The notes under the pieces were generated by a model. The model had not been told where the DNA came from, did no database searches, and saw only the letters and a list, made by a program, of their open reading frames with translations. A stretch of DNA of 64,000 nucleotides from Streptococcus merionis DSM 19192 (GTDB taxonomy: Bacteria > Bacillota > Bacilli > Lactobacillales > Streptococcaceae): the NCBI RefSeq assembly GCF_000380085.1, contig NZ_KB904560.1:1-64000 (forward strand), read 5' to 3'. Position numbers and translations under genes: made by a program. The stretch's first letter is position 1. Every line of letters starts with the position of its first letter. Shown piece by piece: positions 36,488 to 46,216 of the stretch.

Positions 36488-36832
36488 ATGAAAATTTTTA
36501 CGATGTCATTTGCTAGTGTCTATCCTTTGTATGTTCAAAAAGCGGAGCGAAAGGGACGAAGCAAGGAAGAAGTCGAGGAGTTGATTTTTTGGTTGACTGG
36601 CTATGATGACGAGAGCTTGCAAGACGTACTTGACCAAGGCCTAGATTTCCAGACGTTTTTTGATCAGGCACCAGCCTTAAATCCTAAGGCAAAACTTATC
36701 AAAGGCGTTATCTGTGGTTACCGTGTTGAAGAGATTGAAGACCCTCTTATGCAAAAGATTCGCTATCTGGACAAGATTATTGACGAGTTAGCCAAGGGCA
36801 AAGCTATGGCTAAGATCAAACGGGAAGTTTGA
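36488..36832 (+). CDS. DUF2200 family protein
   Basis: 114 residues. [20 protein letters not shown] and [19 protein letters not shown] are the hallmark of DUF2200, a cytoplasmic family without assigned function. [44 protein letters not shown] completes the domain. It lies 9 bp before folC and appears to share its transcript. A longer frame to 36434 would run through the promoter and is rejected. Confidence 0.88.
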   Translation: MKIFTMSFASVYPLYVQKAERKGRSKEEVEELIFWLTGYDDESLQDVLDQGLDFQTFFDQAPALNPKAKLIKGVICGYRVEEIEDPLMQKIRYLDKIIDELAKGKAMAKIKREV

Positions 36833-36841
36833 GGAAAGAAG

Positions 36842-38131
36842 ATGACAAAACCAATTAGCTATGAGGAATGCCTTGACTGGATACACAGTAAGTTGAAATT
36901 TGGCATTAAGCCAGGCCTTCAACGAATGGAATGGATGTTGGGCCAATTAGGAAATCCTCAGGATAAGATTCAAGGGATTCACATCGTTGGTACCAATGGT
37001 AAGGGCTCAACAGTGGCTAATCTCCAGCAGATTTTTACCACCTCTGATTATCAAGTGGGTTCTTTTACGTCGCCCTTTATTCTGGATTTTCGAGAACGGA
37101 TTTCGGTCAATGGTCGTATGATTAGTCAGGCAGATCTGATCAATCTGGTAGATCGTGTCTATGCAATCGTTGAAGCCTTGCCTGAGGAAACGGGACTTGA
37201 ACCTGCGACGGAGTTTGAGATTATCACGGTTATGATGTTTCTTTACTTTGCGGAAATACATCCCGTTGATCTCGTTCTTGTTGAGGCGGGGCTTGGTGGG
37301 CGTCTGGACTCGACGAATGTCTTCACGCCACTCATGGTGGTCTGCCCGTCTATTGGGCTAGATCATCAAGCCATTCTGGGAAATGCCCATGTTGAGATTG
37401 CAAGGGAAAAGGCTGGCGCGATCAAGTCAGGCGTGCCTTTTGTCTATGCGACGGAGCGTGAGGATGTCGCTCAAGTTTTTGAAGATGTCTGCCTTGACAA
37501 GCGTGCCCCAATTTACCGTTTAGGAGCTGATTTTAGCCTGAAGAATGGACTTTATAGTGACAGGGCTGGTCATGTGCTTGAAACTATCGTTCCAGGTCTG
37601 CCTGGCCAACACCAGATTAGCAACGCTGGTCTAGCGATTAAAGCCAGCTTGCTTTTGCAGGAGCAGTTTCCTCGAGTGACGAAAGAGACCATTCGACAAG
37701 GTTTAGCGCAGACCAGCTGGGTTGGTCGGACAGAATTACTGGCTTCTAATCTCATGATTGACGGTGCCCATAACGACGAGTCTGTCAAAGCCCTCTGCGA
37801 CCTGCTTAAGTCAGATTACGCCGATAAGACTATTCATATCTTGTTTGCAGCGATTGCTGGCAAGCCAGTAGAGACCATGTTGGCGCAATTGGCAGAAGTC
37901 GGTCAGGTTACGGTGACCAGTTTTGATTACCCTACAGCCTTATCATTAGAGCAATACCCAGCAAATTTTGCAGAGATTACCGATTTTAGACAGTGGCTGG
38001 CCAACACAAACTTCACAGCTTCGCACGATTTTTATGTTGTTACAGGATCTCTGTATTTTATTTCCCAAGTGCGAAATCACCTAATCCCTTTTGAAGAGTC
38101 AGAAAGGGAGCAGAAAAAGAGGAATTTATGA
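36842..38131 (+). CDS. folC: Folylpolyglutamate synthase / dihydrofolate synthase
   Basis: 429 residues of the Mur-ligase fold. P-loop [11 protein letters not shown] (about residues 43-53), [14 protein letters not shown] with Mg-binding residues, and [12 protein letters not shown] at the start of the C-terminal domain. It adds glutamate to dihydropteroate and to tetrahydrofolate. First of the folate genes; its TGA overlaps the folE ATG (ATGA). Confidence 0.95.
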   Translation: MTKPISYEECLDWIHSKLKFGIKPGLQRMEWMLGQLGNPQDKIQGIHIVGTNGKGSTVANLQQIFTTSDYQVGSFTSPFILDFRERISVNGRMISQADLINLVDRVYAIVEALPEETGLEPATEFEIITVMMFLYFAEIHPVDLVLVEAGLGGRLDSTNVFTPLMVVCPSIGLDHQAILGNAHVEIAREKAGAIKSGVPFVYATEREDVAQVFEDVCLDKRAPIYRLGADFSLKNGLYSDRAGHVLETIVPGLPGQHQISNAGLAIKASLLLQEQFPRVTKETIRQGLAQTSWVGRTELLASNLMIDGAHNDESVKALCDLLKSDYADKTIHILFAAIAGKPVETMLAQLAEVGQVTVTSFDYPTALSLEQYPANFAEITDFRQWLANTNFTASHDFYVVTGSLYFISQVRNHLIPFEESEREQKKRNL

Positions 38132-38694
38132 CGATAAATCAAACACAAGTAGAAGATGCTGTGCGCCAGCTTTTAGTGGCTATGGGGGAAAATCCTGACC
38201 GCGAAGGGCTTTTGGACACGCCAAAGCGCGTGGCTAAAATGTACCAAGAGATGTGGTCTGGTTTAGGTAAAGATCCGAAAGATGAATTCACTGCGGTCTT
38301 TTCAGAAGGTCACGAAGAAGTGATTTTAGTCCGAGATATTCCTTTTTATTCCATGTGCGAGCACCACTTAGTGCCTTTTTACGGCCTTGCTCATGTGGCC
38401 TATATTCCGAGTAGGGGGCATGTGACAGGACTTAGCAAGCTCGCGCGTGCGGTAGAAGTCGCTAGCAAGCGCCCACAGTTGCAGGAACGTTTAACCGCTC
38501 AGGTGGCAACAGCCTTAGATGAAGCGCTGTCTCCAGAAGGTGTCTTTGTCATGGTTGAGGCCGAACATCTGTGTATGACCATGCGAGGGATAAAAAAGCC
38601 AGGAGCTAAGACTGTCACAACGGTTGCTAAGGGTGTCTTTAAGGATAATATCGACCAGCGCAAGGAGATTCTTGCCATGATACAGAACGGGTGA
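38128..38694 (+). CDS. folE: GTP cyclohydrolase I
   Basis: 188 residues. Zinc ligands are in [12 protein letters not shown] and [10 protein letters not shown]; the [12 protein letters not shown] and SRRPQ-like [11 protein letters not shown] motifs are catalytic. It makes dihydroneopterin triphosphate from GTP, the first step of folate synthesis. Confidence 0.97.
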   Translation: MTINQTQVEDAVRQLLVAMGENPDREGLLDTPKRVAKMYQEMWSGLGKDPKDEFTAVFSEGHEEVILVRDIPFYSMCEHHLVPFYGLAHVAYIPSRGHVTGLSKLARAVEVASKRPQLQERLTAQVATALDEALSPEGVFVMVEAEHLCMTMRGIKKPGAKTVTTVAKGVFKDNIDQRKEILAMIQNG

Positions 38695-38698
38695 AAAG

Positions 38699-39499
38699 AT
38701 GATAACGACGAACTATTTAACTGATAATGCCACAATCATGGGAATTTTGAATGTCACACCAGATTCCTTTTCAGATGGTGGGAATTATGTGACTATCGAA
38801 AGTGCCTTAGCGCAGGTGGAAAAGATGTTGACCGATGGTGCAACGGTCATTGACGTTGGCGGTGAATCAACACGACCAGGTGCAGACTTTGTCACGGTTG
38901 AAGATGAGATTGCCCGTGTTGTGCCTATTATCAAAGCAATCAAAGCAAAGTTTGACTGTCTCGTCTCCATCGATAGCTACAAGACAGAAACTGTAGCTGC
39001 GGCTTTGGATGCTGGAGCAGATATCATCAACGATGTCTGGGCAGGTCTTTATGATGGTCAAATGTTGCAGCTAGCAGCTGAGCGGAACGTGCCAATCATT
39101 CTCATGCACAATCAAGCCGAGGAAGCTTATGGCAACGTTGTTGAGGAAGTCTGCAGTTTTCTTTCTGAGCGAGCACAGGCAGCGCGCGACGCGGGTGTTT
39201 CAGCTGATAACATTTGGCTGGATCCTGGCTTTGGCTTTGCCAAAAATCCTCAACATAACATTGACTTACTCAAAGGTCTGGATCGCGTTTGTCAGCTAGG
39301 CTATCCTGTCCTCTTTGGTATTTCTCGTAAACGAGTGGTGGACTATCTGCTGGGCGGAGGAACGAAGCCCTTGGAGCGCGATCAAGCGACAGCAGCTCTT
39401 TCTGGTTATGCCATTGAAAAAGGGTGTCAGATGGTCAGAGTGCATAATGTTGCAGCTAATAATGATGTGGTTAAAACCGTGGCGCAGCTCAGAAAGTGA
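38699..39499 (+). CDS. folP: Dihydropteroate synthase
   Basis: 266 residues. IMGILNVTPDSFSDGG, DVGGESTRPGAD and DIINDVWAG bind pterin diphosphate, and GISRKR binds the leaving group; VRVHNVA is at the end. It condenses the pterin with p-aminobenzoate and is the sulfonamide target. The STRPG loop carries no insertion of the sort found in some sulfonamide-resistant streptococci. Confidence 0.96.
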   Translation: MITTNYLTDNATIMGILNVTPDSFSDGGNYVTIESALAQVEKMLTDGATVIDVGGESTRPGADFVTVEDEIARVVPIIKAIKAKFDCLVSIDSYKTETVAAALDAGADIINDVWAGLYDGQMLQLAAERNVPIILMHNQAEEAYGNVVEEVCSFLSERAQAARDAGVSADNIWLDPGFGFAKNPQHNIDLLKGLDRVCQLGYPVLFGISRKRVVDYLLGGGTKPLERDQATAALSGYAIEKGCQMVRVHNVAANNDVVKTVAQLRK

Positions 39500-39502
39500 G
39501 AC

Positions 39503-39865
39503 ATGATGGATAAGATTTTTTTAACCGATTGCCGGTTTTACGGCTATCACGGAGCCTTTGCAGAAGAGCAAACCTTAGGGCAAATCTTTGTAGTGGATTG
39601 TGAACTGTCACTTGACTTGACTAGAGTGAGTCAGTCTGATGCTTTGGCAGATACGGTTCACTATGGGCATGTGTTTGATACGATTAAAGCTCAAGTGGAG
39701 AACAATAAATATCAGCTGATTGAACGCTTAGCAGGAGCCATCATTGAGGATCTTTTAGCACAATACCCTACTGTTCAGGCGATTAAAATCACCATCAAGA
39801 AAGAGAATCCGCCGATTGCAGGACACTATGCTCATGTCGGTGTGACCTTGGAGAGACAAAGATGA
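39503..39865 (+). CDS. folB: Dihydroneopterin aldolase
   Basis: 120 residues. DCRFYGYHGAFAEEQTLGQ carries the conserved YHG and Glu of the aldolase; LIERLAGAI and IKKENPPIAGHYAHVGV (catalytic Lys) complete it. It forms 6-hydroxymethyl-dihydropterin. Two ATGs (39503 and 39506) are possible. It overlaps folK by 4 bp. Confidence 0.95.
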   Translation: MMDKIFLTDCRFYGYHGAFAEEQTLGQIFVVDCELSLDLTRVSQSDALADTVHYGHVFDTIKAQVENNKYQLIERLAGAIIEDLLAQYPTVQAIKITIKKENPPIAGHYAHVGVTLERQR

Positions 39866-40350
39866 GTCAATTTTACCTCAGTCTGGGAAGCAATATAGGT
39901 GATCGAGAAACCTACTTACGCTCAGCAGTGGAGGCGATTTCGCAAATGCCTGCGACAGCGATCAAGGCCGTCTCATCCTTTTATCAGACAGCCGCTTGGG
40001 GCAAGACTGACCAAGAGGACTTTCTCAATCTCTGCGTTCATGCGGTATCTGACTTGTCACCTCAAGAGTTTTTGGCGCATACCCAGACTATTGAAAAAAA
40101 TTTGGGCCGCGTCCGCCACGAGCATTGGGGGCCGCGGACATTGGATATTGACACGCTGTTAATTGATAATTTGGTCATTGATGAGCCTAATCTCATAGTT
40201 CCCCATCCCTATATGACAGAGCGTGCCTTTGTTCTCAGACCTTTGGCTGAAATTGCTAGCGCAGTTATCCACCCTGTGGAAGGACAAAGCATTGCCAAGT
40301 TATTGAGTCAACTAGCAGAAGAAGGAGTTGTGCGCTATAAAGCTTACTAA
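39862..40350 (+). CDS. folK: 2-amino-4-hydroxy-6-hydroxymethyldihydropteridine pyrophosphokinase
   Basis: 162 residues. LSLGSNIGDRETYLR start, pterin-site FYQTAAWGKTDQEDFLNL, and the signature WGPRTLDIDTLLI with Mg-binding Asp residues. It feeds FolP. Last gene of the folate operon; I see no clear terminator in the 135 bp before uvrC. Confidence 0.96.
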   Translation: MSQFYLSLGSNIGDRETYLRSAVEAISQMPATAIKAVSSFYQTAAWGKTDQEDFLNLCVHAVSDLSPQEFLAHTQTIEKNLGRVRHEHWGPRTLDIDTLLIDNLVIDEPNLIVPHPYMTERAFVLRPLAEIASAVIHPVEGQSIAKLLSQLAEEGVVRYKAY

Positions 40351-40449
40351 CTTGGACAGCAAGGGGATGACATCAAAACGAGTAAACTTGATTAAACCAA
40401 AAGTGGCTCGCCATTCTCATATGGTCTACGTTGGAGTAGCTTAACGTTT

Positions 40450-40478
40450 TTTAAAAAGCGCGATCTCTGTGGTATAAT
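40450..40478 (+). promoter_or_regulatory. uvrC promoter, probably leaderless
   Basis: TTTAAA (40450-40455), 17 bp, extended -10 TGGTATAAT (TATAAT 40473-40478), then seven bases to the chosen ATG. The alternative ATG at 40477 lies inside the -10 box and cannot be on the transcript. Confidence 0.65.
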
Positions 40479-40485
40479 GAAATCT

Positions 40486-42273
40486 ATGAACAAAACGATT
40501 CAAGCCAAACTGGAGCTGCTACCGACCAGTCCAGGCTGCTACTTGCATAAGGATAAGCACGGGCAGATTATCTATGTCGGCAAGGCCAAAAATCTACGTA
40601 ATCGGGTGCGTTCCTACTTTCGAGGAAGTCATGACACCAAGACGGAGCTTTTGGTATCTGAGATTGAGGATTTTGAGTTTATTGTCACTACTTCAAATAT
40701 TGAAGCGCTCTTGTTAGAAATTAATTTGATTCAGGAGAATAAGCCTAAGTATAATATCTTGCTCAAGGACGACAAGTCCTATCCTTTTATCAAGATTACT
40801 AACGAGCGTCACCCAAGGATTATCATTAGTCGTCAGGTCAAAAAAGGCACGGGGACTTATTTTGGTCCTTATCCTGATGCGCATGTCGCAAACCAAATTC
40901 AGAAGCTTCTCAACCGCCTTTATCCGTTTCGGAAGTGCAAACTGCCTGAAAATAAATACTGCCTTTATTATCACTTAGGGCAGTGTCTGGCTCATGGCGA
41001 TCACATGCCATCTCAAGAAGACTACGCTCAGATGACTCGTGAAGTTGGCCAGTTTTTAAATGGACAAGATGACAAGATTATCCATGACATCAGAGACAAG
41101 ATGGACAAGGCATCGGAAAATTGGGAATTTGAGCGAGCAGCAGAATATCGCGACATTCTTGAGGGAATTTCAACTCTGAGAACCAAGCAACGGGTCATTG
41201 CTCAGGATATGCAGGATCGTGATGTCTTTGGTTATGCTGTGGATAAGGGCTGGATGTCTGTCCAAGTTTTTTTTGTTCGTCAAGGCAAATTGATTGAGCG
41301 CAATAGCCAGCTCTTTCCTTATTATGGTGATGCAGAAGATGACTTTTTGACCTATCTCGGTCAATTCTACAGGGATAGTCAGCACCTCATGCCAAAGGAA
41401 ATTTTACTCCCTCGGAACATTGATGTAGAGTCAGCAGAAGCTCTCGTTTCTGCCAAAATTGTCCAGCCCCAAAAAGGGGAAAAAAAGCAATTGGTTCAAT
41501 TAGCTATCAAGAATGCCACTGTCAGTCTTCAACAGAAATTCGATTTACTAGAAAAAGATGTGGCTAAAAATCAAGGTGCTATTGAGCAACTTGGACAAGC
41601 TCTTGGATTAGATAAGCTTCGCAGGATTGAAGCCTTTGATAACTCCAACATTATGGGAACCAGTCCAGTTTCAGCTATGGTAGTTTTTATTGATGGCAAG
41701 CCCAGCAAGAATGACTACCGCAAATACAAAATCAAGACGGTGTCTGGGCCAGACGACTATGCTAGTATGCGAGAAGTCATCAGCAGACGTTATAGCCGTG
41801 TCCAACGGGATGGACTTGCTGAGCCAGATTTGATTATCATTGATGGTGGCCAGGGGCAGGTGAATGCTGCCAAAGAAAGTTTGCGTGCTATCGGCATGGC
41901 TCATATCCCTGTCGCTGGTCTACAAAAGAATGATCGTCACCAGACTCACGAGTTGCTCTATGGCAATCCGCTTGAGGTTATTGAGCTTAAGCGAAATTCT
42001 CAGGAATTTTTCCTGCTTCAGCGCATTCAGGATGAGGTTCATCGGTTTGCTATCACTTTCCACAGGCAACTACGTAGCAAGAATACCTTCTCCTCAAAGC
42101 TTGATGATATTGAGGGCTTGGGTCCCAAGCGAAGGCAAAAACTTCTCAAACATTTCAAATCCCTTATCAAGATTAAGGAAGCTAATGTTCAGGAAATCGC
42201 AGAAGCTGGTGTACCTTACAAGGTAGCTGAGCGAGTCAAGGACAAGCTAAATGCCGATGAGGAGAAGAATTAG
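40486..42273 (+). CDS. uvrC: Excinuclease ABC subunit C
   Basis: 595 residues. N-terminal GIY-YIG nuclease ([20 protein letters not shown]), UVR domain ([15 protein letters not shown]), RNase H-like nuclease ([30 protein letters not shown]) and C-terminal helix-hairpin-helices ([14 protein letters not shown]). It makes the two cuts in nucleotide excision repair. No ribosome site precedes the start, agreeing with a leaderless transcript. Confidence 0.96.
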   Translation: MNKTIQAKLELLPTSPGCYLHKDKHGQIIYVGKAKNLRNRVRSYFRGSHDTKTELLVSEIEDFEFIVTTSNIEALLLEINLIQENKPKYNILLKDDKSYPFIKITNERHPRIIISRQVKKGTGTYFGPYPDAHVANQIQKLLNRLYPFRKCKLPENKYCLYYHLGQCLAHGDHMPSQEDYAQMTREVGQFLNGQDDKIIHDIRDKMDKASENWEFERAAEYRDILEGISTLRTKQRVIAQDMQDRDVFGYAVDKGWMSVQVFFVRQGKLIERNSQLFPYYGDAEDDFLTYLGQFYRDSQHLMPKEILLPRNIDVESAEALVSAKIVQPQKGEKKQLVQLAIKNATVSLQQKFDLLEKDVAKNQGAIEQLGQALGLDKLRRIEAFDNSNIMGTSPVSAMVVFIDGKPSKNDYRKYKIKTVSGPDDYASMREVISRRYSRVQRDGLAEPDLIIIDGGQGQVNAAKESLRAIGMAHIPVAGLQKNDRHQTHELLYGNPLEVIELKRNSQEFFLLQRIQDEVHRFAITFHRQLRSKNTFSSKLDDIEGLGPKRRQKLLKHFKSLIKIKEANVQEIAEAGVPYKVAERVKDKLNADEEKN

Positions 42274-42346
42274 AACTTTTAGATTATCAAATCCATTTTA
42301 GTCTCCCCCTCCCGCAAGACTGATTAGGGTTTAATTGTTTAATGAT

Positions 42347-42394
42347 GACAAAAAGGAGATTGAGATGCTTTTTATCCCAATCTCCCTTTGTGTC
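42347..42394. terminator. Strong hairpin between convergent uvrC and DedA-like gene
   Basis: A stem of about 20 bp (GACAAAAAGGAGATTGAGAT with ATCCCAATCTCCCTTTGTGTC, one or two mismatches) around a 7 nt loop; the stem ends are A/T-rich on both strands. Confidence 0.75.
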
Positions 42395-42410
42395 TATAAA
42401 AGTTTTAGCA

Positions 42411-43004
42411 CTAAAGAAGTAAATTTTTGATAAATTCGCCACCATTAATCAAAAGGTAACTGTAAACGACAATGGAAATTGGGCGGCACAGCAGAGCAAT
42501 CAGGAAAAATTTGCGGTAGGACATGCTGGTCAAACCAGTAATCATCACCACGATGTCTGCGGGTGCCATGGGAGAAATCATGCAGAAAATAAAGAAAATC
42601 TCAAAGCCACGTTTATTGTCAATCTTACGCTCGTATTTGTAAAATGTTTCCTCAGACATAAAGAGAAGACAGAATTTTTTACCGTAGATACGCGCAAGGT
42701 GAAAGAGAATGAGTGAGCCTATGATTATCCCTGAAGAATTGATAAAGAAAGCCAGAAGTGGCTGAAAAATAAGAAAGCCGACAACTGTTGTGACACCGCC
42801 TGGAATGATAGGGAAGACAACTTGTACCACTTGGACTAAGAAAAAAGCAAAAGGTGCTATGACAGGGTAGCGCAAAGCCCAATCTTTCATCGCGTTTTGA
42901 TCGTTAAGAATACCTTGTTTGTAGAGCCATATGACTGCTAGACCAGAGGCAATCAGAGCTACAATGCCAAGGATCTTAAAGGTTTTTTGCCAGAACTTAT
43001 ACAT
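42411..43004 (-). CDS. TVP38/TMEM64 (DedA-like, VTT domain) membrane protein
   Basis: 197 residues with about five membrane segments. FPIIPGGVTTVVGFLIF and GSLILFHLARIYGKKF match the conserved VTT/SNARE-associated core, and ISPMAPADIVVMITGLTSMSYRKF matches its second half. Families of this fold translocate or scramble lipids, or affect membrane homeostasis; the specific role is unknown. The start at 43004 (MYKFW) is set by the promoter: the -10 ends 6 nt earlier, with no ribosome site. Confidence 0.85.
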   Translation of the reverse strand: MYKFWQKTFKILGIVALIASGLAVIWLYKQGILNDQNAMKDWALRYPVIAPFAFFLVQVVQVVFPIIPGGVTTVVGFLIFQPLLAFFINSSGIIIGSLILFHLARIYGKKFCLLFMSEETFYKYERKIDNKRGFEIFFIFCMISPMAPADIVVMITGLTSMSYRKFFLIALLCRPISIVVYSYLLINGGEFIKNLLL

Positions 43005-43010
43005 GTTTTC

Positions 43011-43019
43011 ATTATACCA
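43011..43019 (-). promoter_or_regulatory. DedA-like gene -10 box, probably leaderless
   Basis: Minus-strand TGGTATAAT (TATAAT 43016-43011), six bases before the ATG. The -35 region overlaps that of the divergent ssrA promoter, so the two may compete. Confidence 0.6.
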
Positions 43020-43034
43020 TGACATAGTAAAATT

Positions 43035-43063
43035 TTGTATTTTGAACTGTTATTTGATATAAT
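43035..43063 (+). promoter_or_regulatory. ssrA promoter
   Basis: TTGTAT (43035-43040), 17 bp, extended -10 TGATATAAT (TATAAT 43058-43063), about 16 bp before mature tmRNA. Confidence 0.65.
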
Positions 43064-43079
43064 GAGAACATCTCATTTT

Positions 43080-43424
43080 GGGGTCGTTACGGATTCGACA
43101 GGCATTATGAGGCATGTTCTGCAACTCGTGTGGCGACGTAAACGCTCAGTTAAATATAACTGCAAAAAATACAAACTCTTACGCTTTAGCAGCTTAATAA
43201 CCTGCGGGCGTGACCAAGGGCTGTTTGCTTACGGCAGCCTAAGGTCTTAAAAATAGTAAGCTGGTGTCTGGAGGGTGTCTCACCTCAGGTCACGAGATCT
43301 TGAGACTCGCCAATGCTAGGCTTGAACCTTGTGTCGAGCCTTGGTTAAACGAATACAAGGTCTATGGTTGTAGACGAATATGTTGGCAGGTGTTTGGACG
43401 TGGGTTCGACTCCCACCGGCTCCA
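43080..43424 (+). ncRNA. ssrA: tmRNA (transfer-messenger RNA)
   Basis: About 345 nt. The 5' end GGGGTCGTTACGGATTCGAC and 3' end GGGTTCGACTCCCACCGGCTCCA-type T-arm and acceptor form the tRNA-like domain, with CCA encoded. The tag frame at 43162-43197 starts with a GCA resume codon and reads AKNTNSYALAA, then tandem TAA stops. It rescues stalled ribosomes and marks proteins for ClpXP; clpX is at 7.8 kb. Confidence 0.97.
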
Positions 43425-43458
43425 TATTGACTTCCGATAGTTTCGGTTAGTTTCATTT

Positions 43459-43481
43459 AACGTTGATTTATCAGCGTTTTT
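43459..43481 (+). terminator. ssrA terminator
   Basis: AACGTTGAT / ATCAGCGTT stem with one G-U pair, then a T run. Confidence 0.75.
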
Positions 43482-43639
43482 CTTATGGCTTCAAGTCTTA
43501 AAAATATCAAGTTGACGAAAGCATCGTTTCCTTTGCTTGTTACGACTAATTTTTGCTATTTCAGAATAAGTAAGTGAAGGTTTTTGTCATAACTTTATCT
43601 TGAAGCGTGATGGATTTTTTAAACTTAGTTCCGCGCTTA

Positions 43640-43648
43640 TGATATAAT
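43640..43648 (+). promoter_or_regulatory. dinG -10 box, near-leaderless
   Basis: Extended -10 TGATATAAT (TATAAT 43643-43648) with nine bases to the ATG, leaving at most two or three untranslated nucleotides. The -35 is poor. Confidence 0.55.
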
Positions 43649-43657
43649 GGGAACACT

Positions 43658-46141
43658 ATGGTACAAGAAATAAGAACGAAGAAGTATGCCATCGTGGATT
43701 TGGAGGCGACATCTGCTGGTGTTGATGCGCAGATTATTCAAGTAGGGATTGTCCTAGTTCAAGATGGCCGTATTCTTCAAACCTATGAAACGGATGTCAA
43801 TCCGCATGAAAAGTTGACGCCGCACATCAAACAACTAACAGGAATTACCGATTCTCAATTGGCAAAGGCGCCTGACTTTTCGCAGGTGGCGCGTGAGATT
43901 TATGAATTGCTCAAAGATGCTGTTTTTGTTGCGCACAATGTCAAGTTTGACGCTAATTTATTAGCTGAAAGCCTCTTTCTTGAAGGATTTGAGTTGCGAA
44001 CGCCGCGCGTGGACACGGTCGAACTCAGCCAAGTTTTCTTTCCGACCTTAGATCGCTACAACTTAGGCTATCTGGCAGAGGAGTTGGAACTGAACTTGAC
44101 AGCGGCTCATACTGCGATTGCAGATGCGATGGCGACTGCGCAGCTTTTTCTAAAAATTCAGGAAAAGATCCTCAGTCTTCCTCAAGTGACTCTGGCAAAG
44201 ATTAACCAATACGCAGACCATCTCGTCTATGAGTCCTCCCAAGTCATTACCGAGCTACTGCCTTATGCGCCAGTGAAGCTGGATGAAAATCTGGAGCGAA
44301 TCATGGATCTTGTCCTGCGTAAACCAACTTATTATGCCAAGGCCCGTCACTTAGCCAAAGAATTTGAGCATAATTTGGCCCTATTAGATTTAGAGAATCG
44401 TCCTCAGCAAGCTGAGTTTGCTAATTTGGTGAGCGAACATTTGACCGATACTCAGGTCAATTTTATCCAAGGCCAAGCAGGTATCGGTAAGACCTACGGT
44501 TATCTTCTGCCTATTTTGGCGCAAGATCCTCAGAAAAAGGTCGTTATTGCCACACCGACCAAGATTCTTCAAGATCAAATGTTGCAAACCGAGGTGCGTC
44601 AATTAGGAAAAGTATTCCACATTAATTGCCATAGCCTTAAAGGTTATGAGAACTACATCAAGCTGGATCGCTTTTGGGCGACTTTGGAGCGTGAGGACGA
44701 CAATCGTCTGGTCAATCGTTACAAAATGCTTGTCCTCGTCTGGCTGACAGAAACAGAGACGGGGGATTTAGATGAGATCAAGCAGAAAAATGGCTACGCT
44801 TCTTATTTTGATGAGCTTCGTCATGATGGTCAAAATTTGAAAACAAGTCTGTTTCGGGATGTGGATTTTTGGCAGCGTAGCTATGACCTAGCGCAAGTCA
44901 GTCAAGTCATTATTACCAATCAGGCCTACCTTTTGACAAGAATAGTCGATGATAAGAGCTTTTTAGAGGATGCCATTCTGATTGTTGATGAGGCGCAGAA
45001 AATGCCATCACAGCTGGAGAATTTCTCACGTAGGCGAGCGCGTTTGACTAGTTTAGTCAGTGATGTGGAAGTTCTCTATCGTCAGAGTCCTGATCTTTTG
45101 ACTAGACGCATTTTAGAGAATACTTCTTTTCATCTGGAGCAGTTGGCAGATCTTGTCGGTAAGTCTGGACGACAGGCTCAGATTGACCGCAGCATTTTGC
45201 AACTGCGGCAGGATTTACAGGAAATTGGTTCGCATCATCTGCCTCGTCTGGCAGAAGTTTTGGCGCCACAGTTTGACGATTTCTGGCTGACTCAGGAGTC
45301 TACAGAGGAGAAGCGGATTCGTTTTCTTAACGCTGCTAGCCTTGATTTTCTCTTTTTTAAGGACTTGATACCAACTTCAACGAAGGTGTTTTGTATCAGT
45401 GCAACTTTAACCATCAGCCGACGGGTCAATCTAGCTCAGTTGCTTGGTTACACTGAGGAGGATGTCACCTTTGATCAGATGCCTCAGTCCAAGCAAGAGC
45501 ATCAGAAAGTCTGGATCTTGTCAGATATACCTGAACTTCAGGAATTGACGCCTCAGCGTTATGCTAATCTCATCACTCAGGAGATTGTTCGACTCAGTCG
45601 TCTTGGAAGACCGACCTTGGTTTTATTTAATGCCAACCAGAATTTGCAGGCTGTTTCGACGCTTTTGAATGAAAATGGGATCAATCACCTAGCCCAGCAT
45701 GGTCACGGAACAGCTGCTAATATTCGGAAGCGGTTTGAGCGGGGTGAATCCAAGATTCTGCTAGGTTCTGGAGCGTTTTGGGAAGGTGTTGACTTTGCCA
45801 ATCAGGACCAGATGCTTGTCCTTGTGACCCGCTTGCCTTTTGATAATCCTCAGGATAAATTTGTCCAGAAGATTAATCGTTATTTAAGAGAGTCTGGTCG
45901 TAGACCTTTTGAGGATTACCATCTACCCTTGACTATCCTCAAGCTCAAACAGGCTATCGGTCGTACTAGTCGAAAACCGCTTCAAAGCTCTGCTATTGTC
46001 CTTTTGGATAACCGCATCCTGACTAAAAACTATGGCAAGGCCTTCCGAGACATGCTGGAGACTGTTTGTGAGGTGGAAGCCATTAGGACGAAAGATGTGG
46101 TTCAAGGTATTCAAGAGCATTTTAAAATTGAGGAAAAGTAG
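43658..46141 (+). CDS. dinG: DinG-family bifunctional 3'-5' exonuclease / helicase
   Basis: 827 residues. The N-terminal DnaQ-like exonuclease (about 1-175) has the DEDDh residues Asp14 and Glu16 (IVDLEATS), AHNVKFDANLL and HTAIADAMATA. The helicase part has Walker A GQAGIGKT, a DEAQ box (LIVDEAQKM) and, near the end, QAIGRTSRKP. The four cysteines of the iron-sulphur cluster in E. coli DinG are not evident, as in other Firmicute DinG proteins, where nuclease activity dominates. It acts in DNA repair or nucleic-acid turnover. Confidence 0.92.
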   Translation: MVQEIRTKKYAIVDLEATSAGVDAQIIQVGIVLVQDGRILQTYETDVNPHEKLTPHIKQLTGITDSQLAKAPDFSQVAREIYELLKDAVFVAHNVKFDANLLAESLFLEGFELRTPRVDTVELSQVFFPTLDRYNLGYLAEELELNLTAAHTAIADAMATAQLFLKIQEKILSLPQVTLAKINQYADHLVYESSQVITELLPYAPVKLDENLERIMDLVLRKPTYYAKARHLAKEFEHNLALLDLENRPQQAEFANLVSEHLTDTQVNFIQGQAGIGKTYGYLLPILAQDPQKKVVIATPTKILQDQMLQTEVRQLGKVFHINCHSLKGYENYIKLDRFWATLEREDDNRLVNRYKMLVLVWLTETETGDLDEIKQKNGYASYFDELRHDGQNLKTSLFRDVDFWQRSYDLAQVSQVIITNQAYLLTRIVDDKSFLEDAILIVDEAQKMPSQLENFSRRRARLTSLVSDVEVLYRQSPDLLTRRILENTSFHLEQLADLVGKSGRQAQIDRSILQLRQDLQEIGSHHLPRLAEVLAPQFDDFWLTQESTEEKRIRFLNAASLDFLFFKDLIPTSTKVFCISATLTISRRVNLAQLLGYTEEDVTFDQMPQSKQEHQKVWILSDIPELQELTPQRYANLITQEIVRLSRLGRPTLVLFNANQNLQAVSTLLNENGINHLAQHGHGTAANIRKRFERGESKILLGSGAFWEGVDFANQDQMLVLVTRLPFDNPQDKFVQKINRYLRESGRRPFEDYHLPLTILKLKQAIGRTSRKPLQSSAIVLLDNRILTKNYGKAFRDMLETVCEVEAIRTKDVVQGIQEHFKIEEK

Positions 46142-46216
46142 AATTTACTTTTTTCTTTCTTAATTGTATAATAAAGATGACAACGCTTACTTTTACTTTG
46201 TGATGAGGAGGTTTTT

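Noticed and set aside
43035-43250. 71-codon ORF across the start of ssrA
   Set aside because: It lies in the tmRNA; only the short tag frame is translated.
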